From contig NZ_QNVJ01000095.1 in NCBI RefSeq assembly GCF_003350345.1, positions 1-43,783 of the forward strand: a stretch of 43,783 bases of DNA. The letters run 5' to 3'. Position 1 is the stretch's first letter. Every line of letters begins with the position of its first letter. Below are positions 23,192-32,089 of the stretch, in pieces. Under the pieces are notes generated by a model, which searched no databases, was not told the DNA's origin, and saw only the letters and a program-made list of their open reading frames with translations. The position numbers and the translations under genes are program-made. The DNA is from Alkalilacustris brevis (GTDB lineage: Bacteria > Pseudomonadota > Alphaproteobacteria > Rhodobacterales > Rhodobacteraceae).

Positions 23192-25099
23192 ATGAGCAAC
23201 TTCCGCTCATTCGCGGATCGCGATGCAATCGAGAGTGAAGCAGGCTGGGCCGAAGTGGAGGCCGGCTTGCCACCGACAGTCTACGGGCTGCTCTCGCGCA
23301 CCAGCGAACGCTTTGCCGACCGGCCGGCGATTTCGTTTCAGATTACATCGGGCGCCAGGGACAGGGCCGAGACGCTCGATTGGGCCACGCTTCTTGCCCG
23401 CACCACGCAGGCCGCCAACCTGTTTCGCAGCCTTGGTATAGGCGAGCAGGATGTGGTGGCCTTCGTGCTGCCCAATGCAAATGAAACCGTCATCACCCTG
23501 CTGGGCGCGATGACGGCGGGCATCGTCAACCCGATCAACCCGCTGCTGGAGCCGTCCACCATCGCGGGCATCCTGCGCGAAAGCGGCGCCAGCGTCGTGG
23601 TGACGCTGAAATCGATGCCCAAGACCGATGTCGCGCAGAAGGTCGCAAAGGCTGTTGCCGACGCCCCCGATGTGCACACGGTTCTGGAGGTCGACCTCAA
23701 CCGTTACCTCAGCCCGCCGAAAAGCTGGATCGTGCCGCTGATCCGCCCGCGCGTCGAAGTGCAGCATCAGGCGCGCGTTCTGGGTTTCAACGCCGAGGTC
23801 GCGCGTCAGCGCGCCGATGCGCTGGATTTCGACCCCGGCAACGAAGACCGGGTCGCTGCGCTGTTCCATACTGGTGGCACCACGGGTTTGCCGAAACTGG
23901 CGCGGCACCGGGTTTCCGGAATGCTCTACAACGGCTGGCTGGGCCAAAGGCTGCTGTTCACCGAACGCGATGTGCTTCTGTGCCCCTTGCCTATGTTTCA
24001 CGTCTTCGCGGCCTATCCGATTGTCATGTCGCTGCTGTGCTCGGGCGCGCATGGGGTGTTTCCCACGCCGCAGGGCTATCGCGGCGAGGGCGTGTTCGAC
24101 AATTTCTGGAAGCTGGTCGAGCGCTGGGGCGTGACCTTCATGATTACCGTGCCCACGGCGCTGGCGGCGCTGATGCAGCGCAAGGTGGATGCCGACATAT
24201 CCACGCTGCAGGCGGGGATTTCCGGCTCGGCCGCGCTGCCGGTGGAGCTTTACAACAGGTTCGAGCGTGCCACCGGCGTGCAGATATCAGAAGGCTATGG
24301 CCTGACGGAAGCCACCTGCCTTGTCTCGTGCAACCCCGTCGGCGGGCACAAGAAGGTCGGCTCGGCGGGGATACCCTTTCCGCATACCGAGTTGCGCATT
24401 CTCGAATTCGACGATGAGGGCCGGATTCAGCGTGATTGCGACACCGACGAGGTGGGCGAGATCTGCGTGGCCAACCCCGGCGTGCAGCCCGGCGCGATCT
24501 ACACCGACCCGGCAAAGAACCGGAAGCTTCTTGTCGAGGAGCGATTTCTGCGCACCGGCGATCTGGGGCGGATTGATCCAGACGGCTACCTCTGGATCAC
24601 CGGACGCGCCAAGGATGTCATCATCCGCAGCGGTCACAACATCGACCCGGCGACCATCGAGGATGCGCTGCTCAGCCATGACGCCGTTGCCTTTGCAGGG
24701 GCCATCGGCCAGCCCGACGCCTTCGCAGGCGAGCTGCCCTGCGCCTATGTCGAACTGGTGAACGGCAGCCAGGTCACGAGTGACGCGCTGATGGAACATG
24801 CCCGCACCCGCATCGGCGAACGCGCCGCCACACCCAAGCATCTTGAGGTGTTGGACGAACTACCCAAGACCGCCGTGGGCAAGGTGTTCAAGCCCGCCCT
24901 GCGGCAGCGTGCGATCATGCGGGTTCTCGATGCCGCACTGCGCGAGGCCGGGCTGGCCGCCGAGGTGGCAGAGGTCGTCGAGGACCGCAAGCGCGGGCTG
25001 GTCGCCCGGCTGCGGTGCCGCGACCATGCCGACAAGCCCGCGGTCGAGAACCTGATGGGAGAGTTCACCGTGCAATGGGAATGGCAGGAAACGGCCTGA
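23192..25099 (+). CDS. Acyl-CoA synthetase (AMP-forming)
   Basis: A 635-residue ANL-superfamily enzyme that activates a carboxylic acid to an acyl-CoA through an acyl-AMP. The P-loop-like motif HTGGTTGLPK is at about 227-236; EGYGLTEATC, the hinge segment RTGDLGRIDPDGYLWITGR and the catalytic lysine in KTAVGKVFKP (about residue 563) are present. The C-terminal tail of about 50 residues after this lysine is longer than in many family members and ends in a beta-rich QWEWQETA. The ATG at 23192 follows a GGGAGGGG stretch; the frame extends upstream over the end of the ABC gene and is not coding there. The acid substrate is unknown. Confidence 0.93.
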   Translation: MSNFRSFADRDAIESEAGWAEVEAGLPPTVYGLLSRTSERFADRPAISFQITSGARDRAETLDWATLLARTTQAANLFRSLGIGEQDVVAFVLPNANETVITLLGAMTAGIVNPINPLLEPSTIAGILRESGASVVVTLKSMPKTDVAQKVAKAVADAPDVHTVLEVDLNRYLSPPKSWIVPLIRPRVEVQHQARVLGFNAEVARQRADALDFDPGNEDRVAALFHTGGTTGLPKLARHRVSGMLYNGWLGQRLLFTERDVLLCPLPMFHVFAAYPIVMSLLCSGAHGVFPTPQGYRGEGVFDNFWKLVERWGVTFMITVPTALAALMQRKVDADISTLQAGISGSAALPVELYNRFERATGVQISEGYGLTEATCLVSCNPVGGHKKVGSAGIPFPHTELRILEFDDEGRIQRDCDTDEVGEICVANPGVQPGAIYTDPAKNRKLLVEERFLRTGDLGRIDPDGYLWITGRAKDVIIRSGHNIDPATIEDALLSHDAVAFAGAIGQPDAFAGELPCAYVELVNGSQVTSDALMEHARTRIGERAATPKHLEVLDELPKTAVGKVFKPALRQRAIMRVLDAALREAGLAAEVAEVVEDRKRGLVARLRCRDHADKPAVENLMGEFTVQWEWQETA

Positions 25100-25142
25100 G
25101 CACGGGGTTGCAAAGCCGTATGTGCCGGCTGATATTTGGATC

Positions 25143-26006
25143 ATGCCCGTTCTGCTTTCCCTCGGCCATGGCTATTCCGCCCGCGCGCTGGCGCGACGCC
25201 TGCTGCCGCAAGGCTGGCAGATCATCGGCACCACCCGCAGCGTCGGGAAGGCCGAGGCTCTGGCGCGCGAGGGTGTGGAGGCACATCTCTGGCCCGGCAC
25301 CGATCTGGCGCCGTTACTGGTGCGGGCCACGCATCTGCTGACCTCGATCGCCCCGGATGAAGGGGGCGATCCGGTGCTGGCCGCCCATGGCGAGCAGATC
25401 GCCGCCGCGCGCCACCTGCAATGGGTTGGCTATCTTTCCACCACAGGGGTTTATGGCGACACCGGCGGCGACTGGGTTGATGAAACCACGCCGCTTGCCC
25501 CCAGCACGACCCGCGGCGCGCGCCGCGTTACGGCCGAGGCCCAGTGGCGCGAGATCTGCGCGCACGGGGGGCTGCCGCTGCATATTTTCCGCCTTGCGGG
25601 CATCTACGGCCCCGGGCGCGGCCCCTTTGCCAAGGTGCGCGCAGGCACGGCGCGGCGGATCATAAAGCCGGGGCAGGTGTTTTCGCGCATCCATGTCGAG
25701 GATATCGCGCAGGTACTCGAGGCTTCGATGCGCCGCCCCCGCGCCGGCGGGGTCTATAATGTCTGCGATGACCTGCCCGCGCCGCCGCAGGATGTGATCG
25801 CCCACGCGGCCGAACTCCTCGGTCTGGCCCTACCCCCAGAAGAGGATTTCGACACCGCCGAGATGTCCCCCATGGCGCGCAGTTTCTATTCCGAGTCCAA
25901 GCGCGTGCGCAACGATCTGATCCGCCAGGAGCTTGGCGTCACGCTGACATATCCCGATTACCGCGCCGGTCTTTCCGCCCTGCTGCGAGAGGAAAGCGCG
26001 AAATAA
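25143..26006 (+). CDS. Extended/atypical SDR, YeeZ-like NAD(P)-binding protein
   Basis: About 287 residues with a Rossmann N-terminus, LSLGHGYSARALARRL, which is the GxGYxxxxL variant found in YeeZ-like proteins. WVGYLSTTGVYGDTGGDWVDE contains the sugar-epimerase-type S/T-T-G-V-Y-G segment, and FRLAGIYGPGRGPF and FSRIHVEDIAQVL are typical of the extended SDR/epimerase group. The usual YxxxK is not obvious, as is common in this subgroup. I place the start at the ATG 25143, which begins directly at the cofactor strand; an in-frame ATG at 25122 is possible. It lies 43 bases after the acyl-CoA synthetase. The substrate is unknown. Confidence 0.85.
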   Translation: MPVLLSLGHGYSARALARRLLPQGWQIIGTTRSVGKAEALAREGVEAHLWPGTDLAPLLVRATHLLTSIAPDEGGDPVLAAHGEQIAAARHLQWVGYLSTTGVYGDTGGDWVDETTPLAPSTTRGARRVTAEAQWREICAHGGLPLHIFRLAGIYGPGRGPFAKVRAGTARRIIKPGQVFSRIHVEDIAQVLEASMRRPRAGGVYNVCDDLPAPPQDVIAHAAELLGLALPPEEDFDTAEMSPMARSFYSESKRVRNDLIRQELGVTLTYPDYRAGLSALLREESAK

Positions 26007-26043
26007 CTGTAATGCACTGGTTTGAATAAAGGAGTTTATAGAA

Positions 26044-26568
26044 ATGACAGCCAAGGCCATTATCGGAGCCGCCCTACTGGCAGCAATCCCCGCTGCCGCC
26101 ACGAGCCAGCAGGTAATCGGCGAGATTACTGCCACGCTCGACGGTGAGGAGCGCAGCTGGCAGACGCTGGGCCATGGCCCGGACAGCTACAATACCGGGC
26201 TGACCGATTTCGGATTTGGCATGTATCAGGTTTCGATCCACGGCTTTCCCGACGGGCGGCCGGGCATTCGCGGCTCGCTTCAGATCGTGTTCGGCGGCAT
26301 GGAGGGCGGCGACGATCCGACCGAGGTTGAAATCCTCTACATCCCGGAACGCATGTCGCAATCCTATGCCCTTCCTGAAGATGACGCCGCCCGCGCCGGG
26401 GCGCTGGTGCTCGACCGGCTGGAAGCCGACGGTAACGAAGGCTTTGCGGCGGGGCGGATTTCGGCCATGCTGTGTTTCAAGGAGGGGTTCATGGCCACAC
26501 CCGATCCGGATGACTGCATCACGGTTGAAGGCCGGTTTGAAACGGCGCTGCTGCTGGAAGACTTCTGA
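26044..26568 (+). CDS. Secreted protein of unknown function
   Basis: A 174-residue protein with a clear signal peptide (MTAKAIIGAALLAAIPAAAT, cleavage near residue 20-22). The mature part begins QQVIGEITATLDGEERSWQT, has many glycines and acidic residues, and two cysteines at MLCFKEG and DDCITVEG near the C-terminus that could form a disulphide. I do not recognise the family. The opening phrase, a small beta-strand domain beginning with a DGEERSWxT pattern, recalls periplasmic lipid- or carbohydrate-binding domains, but that is only an impression. A GGAG ribosome site precedes the ATG. It sits 37 bases after the SDR and 175 bases before nfeD. Confidence 0.8.
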   Translation: MTAKAIIGAALLAAIPAAATSQQVIGEITATLDGEERSWQTLGHGPDSYNTGLTDFGFGMYQVSIHGFPDGRPGIRGSLQIVFGGMEGGDDPTEVEILYIPERMSQSYALPEDDAARAGALVLDRLEADGNEGFAAGRISAMLCFKEGFMATPDPDDCITVEGRFETALLLEDF

Positions 26569-26743
26569 ACAAGGGCGTCGCCGCAAGAAATGGTCACGAT
26601 CCAGCGAGGATCGGCCAGATACGGCAGCATCCGGCGCGGTGGCGCTTGAATCACGCCCGACATGCTACAGGATCAACCTGTGGTATCCGACGGGCGCGCG
26701 GCACATGCCTGCCGGGCGAACAAGTCGAGGAGGAGCCAGCAAG

Positions 26744-28324
26744 ATGCACCCAGATCTTGAGCGTGATAGCCGCACGGGGCGCCGGGCCGGGCAATGGCTG
26801 CGGCGTCCGGGGCGGCTTCTTGCGCGTATGCTCGCCCTGCTTGCGCTTGTGCTCGGGGGCTTCGGGCTGGCCGCGCAAGACAGCGCACCGGCGCAAAATC
26901 CGGCACTGGTTCTGACTGTCGATGGCGCGATCAGCCCGGCGAGTGCCGATTACATCATCCGCGGCATCCGCGAAGGGGCCGAGCGCGGCGCGCCGCTGGT
27001 GATCCTGCGGATGGACACGCCCGGCGGGCTTGATACCTCGATGCGCGATATCATCCGTGAAATCCTGTCTTCGCCGGTGCCGGTGGCCACCTATGTCACG
27101 CCGTCGGGCGCCCGTGCGGCGAGCGCGGGCACATATATCCTCTATGCCAGCCATGTTGCGGCGATGGCCCCGGCGACCAATCTGGGCGCGGCCACGCCGA
27201 TTGCGATTGGCGGCGGGGGCGGGGGCGGCGAGCAGGACGAAGAATCGGACCCTCGCGGCTTGCCTTTCAGCCTGGGCGCCGAGGCCCAGACCGACGAGAA
27301 TGGCGAGGCCGATACGAACGGCGGCGCAAACGGCACTGCAAACGCAGACGATACCGAGCAGCCCGACAGCCGCGACGACGCGGCCACCGAGAGAGAGGAA
27401 GACACCGGCAGCACCGCCGGCAATGGCGTGAGCCCCCCGCTCAGCGCCAGCGAAGCCAAGGCCATCAACGATGCGGTGGCCTATATTCGCGGGCTGGCCG
27501 AGTTGCGCGACCGCAACGCCGACTGGGCCGAGCGCGCGGTGCGGCAGGCCGAAAGCCTGTCATCGCGCGAAGCCGCCGAGATGGGCGTGATCGATTTCGT
27601 GGCCGAGAACCTCGACGATCTGCTGCGGCAGGCCGACGGGATGACGGTGAAGGTTGGCGAGGCCGAGACCACGCTGCAGACCGCAGGGTTGGATTACGAA
27701 TTCCTCGAACCCGACTGGCGCACCGCGATTCTGTCGGTGATCACCAACCCGAATGTGGCGCTGATCCTCATGCTGGTGGGGATATACGGGATCATCTTCG
27801 AGTTCCTCAACCCCGGCGTGCTGGTGCCCGGCACGGTTGGGGCGATCAGCCTGTTGCTGGGGCTTTATTCGCTGGCCTTGCTGCCACTCAACTATGCGGG
27901 GGTGCTGTTGATATTGCTGGGGCTTGCGTTGATCGTGGCGGAAGCCTTTGCGCCATCCTTCGGCATCCTGGGAATCGGCGGCACGGTCGCGCTTGTGGTG
28001 GGGGCAGTGATGCTTGTGGATACGGATGTGCCCGGCGTGGCGGTGTCGATGCCGCTGATTGCGGCGGTGGCGGTGATGGGGCTGATTCTGACGCTGATCA
28101 TCGCGCGGCTGGCCACCGGGGCCTTCCGCGCCCGGGTCGTGACCGGGCAGGAAGAGCTGGTCGGCGCACAAGGCCGCGTGCTCGAATGGAGCGGCACCAC
28201 AGGCTTTGTCTGGCTGCATGGCGAACGCTGGAAATCCGAGGGGCCGGAGGGGCTGGCCCCCGGCGAAACGGTGCGCGTGGCCCAGGTTTCGGGCCTCGTG
28301 CTTAGGGTCGAGCGGGCCGCCTGA
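26744..28324 (+). CDS. nfeD: NfeD-family membrane serine protease (ClpP-like) with acidic insert
   Basis: A 526-residue membrane protein. A signal anchor (about residues 25-45) is followed by a ClpP-class protease domain: VDGAISPASADYI, LRMDTPGGLDTSMRDII, and Ser127 in AASAGTYIL. The presumed catalytic lysine is Lys239 in SEAKAINDAVAYIRGL. Four membrane helices (about 326-460) and a C-terminal OB-fold (about 465-526, ELVGAQGRVLEW) follow, the long-form NfeD layout. Residues about 155-232 are a low-complexity acidic insert, starting with seven glycines, placed between the Ser and Lys. The start follows GAGGAGGAG. It is directly upstream of a slipin gene, the usual NfeD partner, in a membrane-quality role. 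Confidence 0.92.
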   Translation: MHPDLERDSRTGRRAGQWLRRPGRLLARMLALLALVLGGFGLAAQDSAPAQNPALVLTVDGAISPASADYIIRGIREGAERGAPLVILRMDTPGGLDTSMRDIIREILSSPVPVATYVTPSGARAASAGTYILYASHVAAMAPATNLGAATPIAIGGGGGGGEQDEESDPRGLPFSLGAEAQTDENGEADTNGGANGTANADDTEQPDSRDDAATEREEDTGSTAGNGVSPPLSASEAKAINDAVAYIRGLAELRDRNADWAERAVRQAESLSSREAAEMGVIDFVAENLDDLLRQADGMTVKVGEAETTLQTAGLDYEFLEPDWRTAILSVITNPNVALILMLVGIYGIIFEFLNPGVLVPGTVGAISLLLGLYSLALLPLNYAGVLLILLGLALIVAEAFAPSFGILGIGGTVALVVGAVMLVDTDVPGVAVSMPLIAAVAVMGLILTLIIARLATGAFRARVVTGQEELVGAQGRVLEWSGTTGFVWLHGERWKSEGPEGLAPGETVRVAQVSGLVLRVERAA

Positions 28325-28363
28325 TGCGTGCGCGCCACCCCCCGCAATGAAAGGGAGACCATG

Positions 28364-29128
28364 ATGGAAATCTTCTTCGATATCGGATTTTACGGCCTGC
28401 TCGCGATTTTCCTGATCGCGCTTCTGGCCTCTGCGATCAAGGTTCTGCGCGAGTACGAGCGCGCTGTGGTCTTCACCCTTGGCCGTTTTACAGGAACAAA
28501 GGGGCCGGGGCTGATCATCCTGATCCCATTCGTCCAGCAGATGGTGCGGGTCGATCTGCGCACGATCGTGCTGGATGTTCCCAAGCAGGACGTGATCTCG
28601 AAGGACAACGTGTCGGTCAATGTCTCGGCGGTGATCTATTTTCGCGTGATGGATGCCGAAAAGGCCACCATCCAGGTCGAGAACTTCATGGCCGCCACCA
28701 GCGAGCTGGCGCAGACGACCCTGCGCGCGGTGCTGGGCAAGCACGAGCTTGACGAAATGCTGGCCGAGCGCGACAAGCTCAACAATGACATTCAGGAGAT
28801 CCTCGACAGCCAGACCGAGATCTGGGGCATCAAGGTCGCGAATGTCGAGATCAAGCATGTGGATGTGGCCGAGTCGATGATCCGGGCCATCGCCCGCCAG
28901 GCCGAGGCCGAGCGCGAGCGGCGCGCCAAGGTCATCAACGCCGAGGGCGAGCAGCAGGCCGCGCAGAAGCTGCTGGAAGCGGCTCAGATCATGGCCAAGG
29001 ACCCCGGCGCGATGCAGCTGCGTTATCTCAGCTCGCTCAATTTTATCGCCGGCGACAAGAACTCGACCATCGTCTTTCCCTTCCCGATCGAGATGGCGAG
29101 CCTGGTGCCGGGGATCAAGAAGGCCTGA
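28364..29128 (+). CDS. Slipin/stomatin-like SPFH membrane protein
   Basis: About 254 residues. A single N-terminal hydrophobic anchor (residues 5-27) is followed by the SPFH core: [44 protein letters not shown] and [11 protein letters not shown] charged helical region rich in Ala and Glu (about 185-225, [14 protein letters not shown]) promotes oligomers. It partners with NfeD, whose protease cleaves the C-terminus of some stomatins. Here the C-terminal segment [20 protein letters not shown] is the conserved stomatin tail region. I prefer the ATG at 28364, 6 bases after GGGAG; the adjacent ATG at 28361 is equally in frame. A very strong hairpin follows the stop. Confidence 0.93.
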   Translation: MEIFFDIGFYGLLAIFLIALLASAIKVLREYERAVVFTLGRFTGTKGPGLIILIPFVQQMVRVDLRTIVLDVPKQDVISKDNVSVNVSAVIYFRVMDAEKATIQVENFMAATSELAQTTLRAVLGKHELDEMLAERDKLNNDIQEILDSQTEIWGIKVANVEIKHVDVAESMIRAIARQAEAERERRAKVINAEGEQQAAQKLLEAAQIMAKDPGAMQLRYLSSLNFIAGDKNSTIVFPFPIEMASLVPGIKKA

Positions 29129-29130
29129 TC

Positions 29131-29169
29131 GCCAGCCAGGGCGGGGGCACGGCCCCGGCCCTGGCTGGC
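29131..29169 (+). terminator. Long stem-loop ending the nfeD-slipin operon
   Basis: Perfect 12-base arms GCCAGCCAGGGC (29131-29142) and GCCCTGGCTGGC (29158-29169) enclose a second 5-base stem (GGGGC with GCCCC) and a 3-base loop. It begins 2 bases after the slipin stop codon. No T-run follows. The stem is strong enough to block read-through or shield the mRNA end, and as an inverted repeat it also works on the other strand. Confidence 0.7.
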
Positions 29170-29247
29170 CTGGGTTCGGGCAAAGCCCGCCTGATGGAAT
29201 CCCCGCCCCAAAGACCCCGGGGCAGCCGCACCCCGGCTGGCGCTGCG

Positions 29248-29281
29248 TGCCTTCGGCGAGGATATTTGGACCAAGAAGAAG
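29248..29281 (-). repeat. Dispersed 3'-end motif, copy B
   Basis: On the minus strand it reads CTTCTTCTTGG, then TCCAAATATCCTC and GCCGAAGGCA, almost identical to copy A at 21102-21134. It lies about 90 bases after the stop of the TRAP permease gene and in the same direction. It immediately follows a GC-rich hairpin (29282-29316). Confidence 0.7.
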
Positions 29282-29316
29282 GGGCGCGCCCGCGTTGTTT
29301 TCGCAGGGGTGCGCCC
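29282..29316 (-). terminator. Hairpin 3' of the TRAP permease gene
   Basis: Outer arms GGGCGC (29282-29287) and GCGCCC (29311-29316) continue inwards through CCC/GGG and GCG/CGC pairs with one wobble and one bulge. On the minus strand the stem is followed by CTTCTTCTTGG, a pyrimidine-rich tract leading into the dispersed motif. It is a probable terminator of the TRAP operon. Confidence 0.5.
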
Positions 29317-29368
29317 TTTGCCGGGCCGGGGGCGCGCAGGCTGATCGCAGGCGGCGGGTGCAGCAGGC

Positions 29369-31414
29369 TCAGCGCGCCGCCGGTGCCGGGGCGCTGCGGC
29401 CTTTCCACCAGTTCAGCAGCACGACCAGCAGCAACACGGCCGCGCCTGCGGCCTCGATCGTCGCGTCGGGCCAGAAGATCGCGACAGTCGCGGGTATGAT
29501 AACCAGACGCGACACGGGATCGAGCCAGGTGAAGAGGTAGCCCTCGATCGCGGCGGCGAATGTCACCAGCGCCAGGATCGCGATGACCCCGGTCCACAGC
29601 ACGACATGCAGCGGACCGCCGAGGATGATCTCGGGGTTGAACACCATGAACATCGGGATCAGGTACAGCCCCTTGGCGAACTTCCAGGCCTGTACGCTGG
29701 TTTCCATCGGCTTGGACCCTGCCACCGCCGAAGCGGCGAAAGCGGCAAGCGCGATGGGTGGCGTGACGTTGCTGTCCTGACTGTACCAGAACACCACCAG
29801 ATGCGCGATCAGCAGCGGGATGCCGAACTCCGTGTGCAGCGCGGGGCCGACCAGGACGATCAGCACGATATAGGCTGCCGTCACCGGCAGCCCCATGCCC
29901 AGCACCAGGCTGGCGAGCAGGACAAGCAGCAGGGCCAGCACGATGTTGCCGCCCGAAAGCGCGATCATCATGGAGGAAAACTTGAGCCCCAAGCCCGTCA
30001 GGCCGACCACCCCCACGATGATCCCGGCCACGGCACAGGCGATCGAGACGGCCACCGCATTGCGCGCGCCCAGCGCCAGTGCCTCGATCAGCTTGCTGAT
30101 GCCGAGCTCCGCCGCATCGCGCAGCACGCCGATGGTCAGCGGCTTGCCCCGGCGCGGGTCGATCACCACAATCACGACAAGCGCCCGAAGCAGGGCCACG
30201 GCCACCACCGAGATGATGGCCCAGAACCCCACCCGCATGGGAGAGTAGTTGTTGACCAGAAGCCATATCAGCACCACCAGCGGCACGATGAATTGCCATC
30301 CGGCCTTGAGCACATTGCGCACCAGCGGCAACTCGGCGGCTGTCATGCCCTTCATGCCGGACTTCATCGCCACGATATGCACAAACAGGTAGACCGTCCC
30401 CAGGTACAGGATTGCGGGGAAGATCGAGACCATGACGATCTCGATATAAGGAATATTGGTGTATTCCGAGATCAGGAACGCCCCGGCGCCCATCAAGGGC
30501 GGTGTGATCTGCCCGCCGGTGGAGGCCGCCGCCTCGATCCCGCCGGCCTGTTTGCCCTTGTAGCCCAGGCGTTTCATCAGCGGGATGGTGAAGGCGCCGG
30601 TCGTGACCACATTGGCGATCGCCGAGCCAGAGATCGAGCCCATCCCCGCCGAGGCCACCACCGCGGCCTTTGCCGGCCCGCCCGGCTTCCGACCGGTGGC
30701 GGCAAAGGCAAGGTCGATGAAGAAGCGGCCCGCGCCGGTGACTTCAAGGAACGCGCCAAACAGCACGAACATGAACACGTAAGTTGCCGCCACCCCCAGC
30801 GGCAGGCCGAAGATCCCCTCTTGCCCGAGGTAGAGCTGCCCGATCAGACGTTCGACACTGGCGCCACGATGGCTCATGATTCCGGGCATCCATTCGCCCA
30901 GTCCAGGCAGCGCGCCGCGCGCGCCGGCCAGCGCGTAGAGGATTGCGATCGCGCCGATCACGGTCATGCCCAGCCCGACCGCGCGGCGGCTGGCCTCGAG
31001 CACAGTGATGGTGGCGATGATGCCCATGGTGATGTCGGTCTGGTTCCAGAACCCCGCGCGCATGATGATGGCGTCCAGATTCCAGACCATGTAGAAGCCG
31101 CTCATGAAGGCCGCAGCCAGGAAGGAGCCATCGACCAGCCAGCCCAGCAGCCCGCGCCTGCGGTCAGGCCCGAAGACCGGGAAGATCAGGAAGCACAGAA
31201 ACAGCACGAACGCGAGATGGATCGAGCGCTGGTAGAAAAGGCCGAAGGTCTGGATGCCCGCCGAATACATCTGAAACAGCGACATCGCCACGGCGACAAG
31301 CGTGATGAGCACCAGCACGGGCCAGGGTTGCACGCGGTCTGCGGATTTCAGGTTCGAGGGCAGCTCCGCGATCTCGGGCGCGGAGTCATCGCGTGTCGGG
31401 GAAGGCTTGGCCAT
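29369..31414 (-). CDS. TRAP transporter, fused small and large permease (DctQM, TAXI type)
   Basis: A 681-residue inner-membrane protein. The N-terminal part (about residues 35-180) has the helices of the small DctQ-like subunit, and the rest is the large DctM-like permease, a fusion typical of TAXI TRAP systems. Conserved stretches include GAFLEVTGAGRFFIDLAFA, SISGSAIANVVTTGAFTIPLM and ASTGGQITPPLMGAGAFL, followed by GMGLPVTAAYIVL and DSNVTPPIALAAFA. It moves a solute with sodium or protons, using the TAXI binding protein encoded upstream. The ATG at 31414 follows AGGAAG. A structured 153-base spacer separates it from the DUF1850 gene. The substrate is unknown. Confidence 0.95.
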   Translation of the reverse strand: MAKPSPTRDDSAPEIAELPSNLKSADRVQPWPVLVLITLVAVAMSLFQMYSAGIQTFGLFYQRSIHLAFVLFLCFLIFPVFGPDRRRGLLGWLVDGSFLAAAFMSGFYMVWNLDAIIMRAGFWNQTDITMGIIATITVLEASRRAVGLGMTVIGAIAILYALAGARGALPGLGEWMPGIMSHRGASVERLIGQLYLGQEGIFGLPLGVAATYVFMFVLFGAFLEVTGAGRFFIDLAFAATGRKPGGPAKAAVVASAGMGSISGSAIANVVTTGAFTIPLMKRLGYKGKQAGGIEAAASTGGQITPPLMGAGAFLISEYTNIPYIEIVMVSIFPAILYLGTVYLFVHIVAMKSGMKGMTAAELPLVRNVLKAGWQFIVPLVVLIWLLVNNYSPMRVGFWAIISVVAVALLRALVVIVVIDPRRGKPLTIGVLRDAAELGISKLIEALALGARNAVAVSIACAVAGIIVGVVGLTGLGLKFSSMMIALSGGNIVLALLLVLLASLVLGMGLPVTAAYIVLIVLVGPALHTEFGIPLLIAHLVVFWYSQDSNVTPPIALAAFAASAVAGSKPMETSVQAWKFAKGLYLIPMFMVFNPEIILGGPLHVVLWTGVIAILALVTFAAAIEGYLFTWLDPVSRLVIIPATVAIFWPDATIEAAGAAVLLLVVLLNWWKGRSAPAPAAR

Positions 31415-31445
31415 GGGGCTTCCTGCTATTCGGACCATCGTTCAA

Positions 31446-31544
31446 GCAACTCCAGAAAAAGTTGGCGGACCTTTTCGGTTCGGAGTTGCGCAAGTTCAAG
31501 AACCTGCAGCGTTTCGGACGTTTCAGGGAAAAGTCGAAACGCTG
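31446..31544 (-). promoter_or_regulatory. Structured spacer with two stem-loops in the TRAP operon
   Basis: The spacer 31415-31567 has two strong inverted repeats. Stem 1 is CAGCGTTTCG (31507-31516) with its exact complement at 31535-31544, loop 18. Stem 2 is GCAACTCC (31446-31453) with GGAGTTGC (31482-31489), loop 28, and the palindrome TTGCGCAA overlaps it at 31486-31493. No T-run marks a terminator. It is less GC-rich than its neighbours. It may set the ratio of binding protein to permease or hold a regulator site; there is no convincing coding frame. Confidence 0.5.
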
Positions 31545-31567
31545 TGGAAACCGTCCCGCCGGGCCGG

Positions 31568-32089
31568 TCATGGTGCCGCCGGGTCGGGTGACAGGGCAAG
31601 GGTGACACGGGTGCCCGCGGCGATGGCGCTCAGATCCAGCTCGGCACCGTCAGGCGCGACCAGCCGGTGATGCACCCGCGCGCTGCCGACGCGCAGCGGC
31701 AGGGCATTGCCTGCGACGGGTTCGTCCATCCCCTCGATCCAGTAGCCGCCCTCGCTGGCGCTGCGCATCTTTCCGCGTTCGGGCAGGTGGCCAAGCCCGG
31801 CGGCGAAATCGTGCAGGTAGGATCGGGTCAGCATCAGCTGCCCTTCGTGTTCGGCAAAACAATCGGCCACTGCCCCTCCGGTCACGGAATGATTCCAGTG
31901 CAGGCACCATTCCTGCCCCGGCGACGCCTCCAGAACGGCAAGGATGCGGCCATCGTCATGCCGCACCTCGACCTGTGCCGCTGCCATTTGGGGCATCATC
32001 ATCGCCACAAGCGCCAAGCCCGTTAGAAAAGGAGCAGGGGGCGGCCCGATCTTGTCAGGCCGCCCCGCCTTTGCCCTGTTGTCGATCAC
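31568..32089 (-). CDS. DUF1850 domain protein of the TAXI-TRAP operon
   Basis: A 173-residue exported protein. A hydrophobic segment (about residues 20-38, ending MMMPQMAAAQ) acts as signal or anchor. The mature part shows the DUF1850 pattern: FSIRWxHSV-like EWCLHWNHSVTGGAVADCF, then LTRSYLHDFAAGLGHLPERG and VHHRLVAPDG. This domain is known mainly as a neighbour of TAXI TRAP transporters, and its role is not established; it may help the binding protein or sense the ligand. The start is a GTG that overlaps the upstream TAXI stop codon by 4 bases, so translation is coupled. Confidence 0.8.
   Translation of the reverse strand: MIDNRAKAGRPDKIGPPPAPFLTGLALVAMMMPQMAAAQVEVRHDDGRILAVLEASPGQEWCLHWNHSVTGGAVADCFAEHEGQLMLTRSYLHDFAAGLGHLPERGKMRSASEGGYWIEGMDEPVAGNALPLRVGSARVHHRLVAPDGAELDLSAIAAGTRVTLALSPDPAAP

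Noticed and set aside
29606-31591. A 661-residue rightward open frame over the TRAP permease
   Set aside because: It is rich in His, Gln and Asp from antisense reading of hydrophobic codons. The minus-strand permease is unmistakable.
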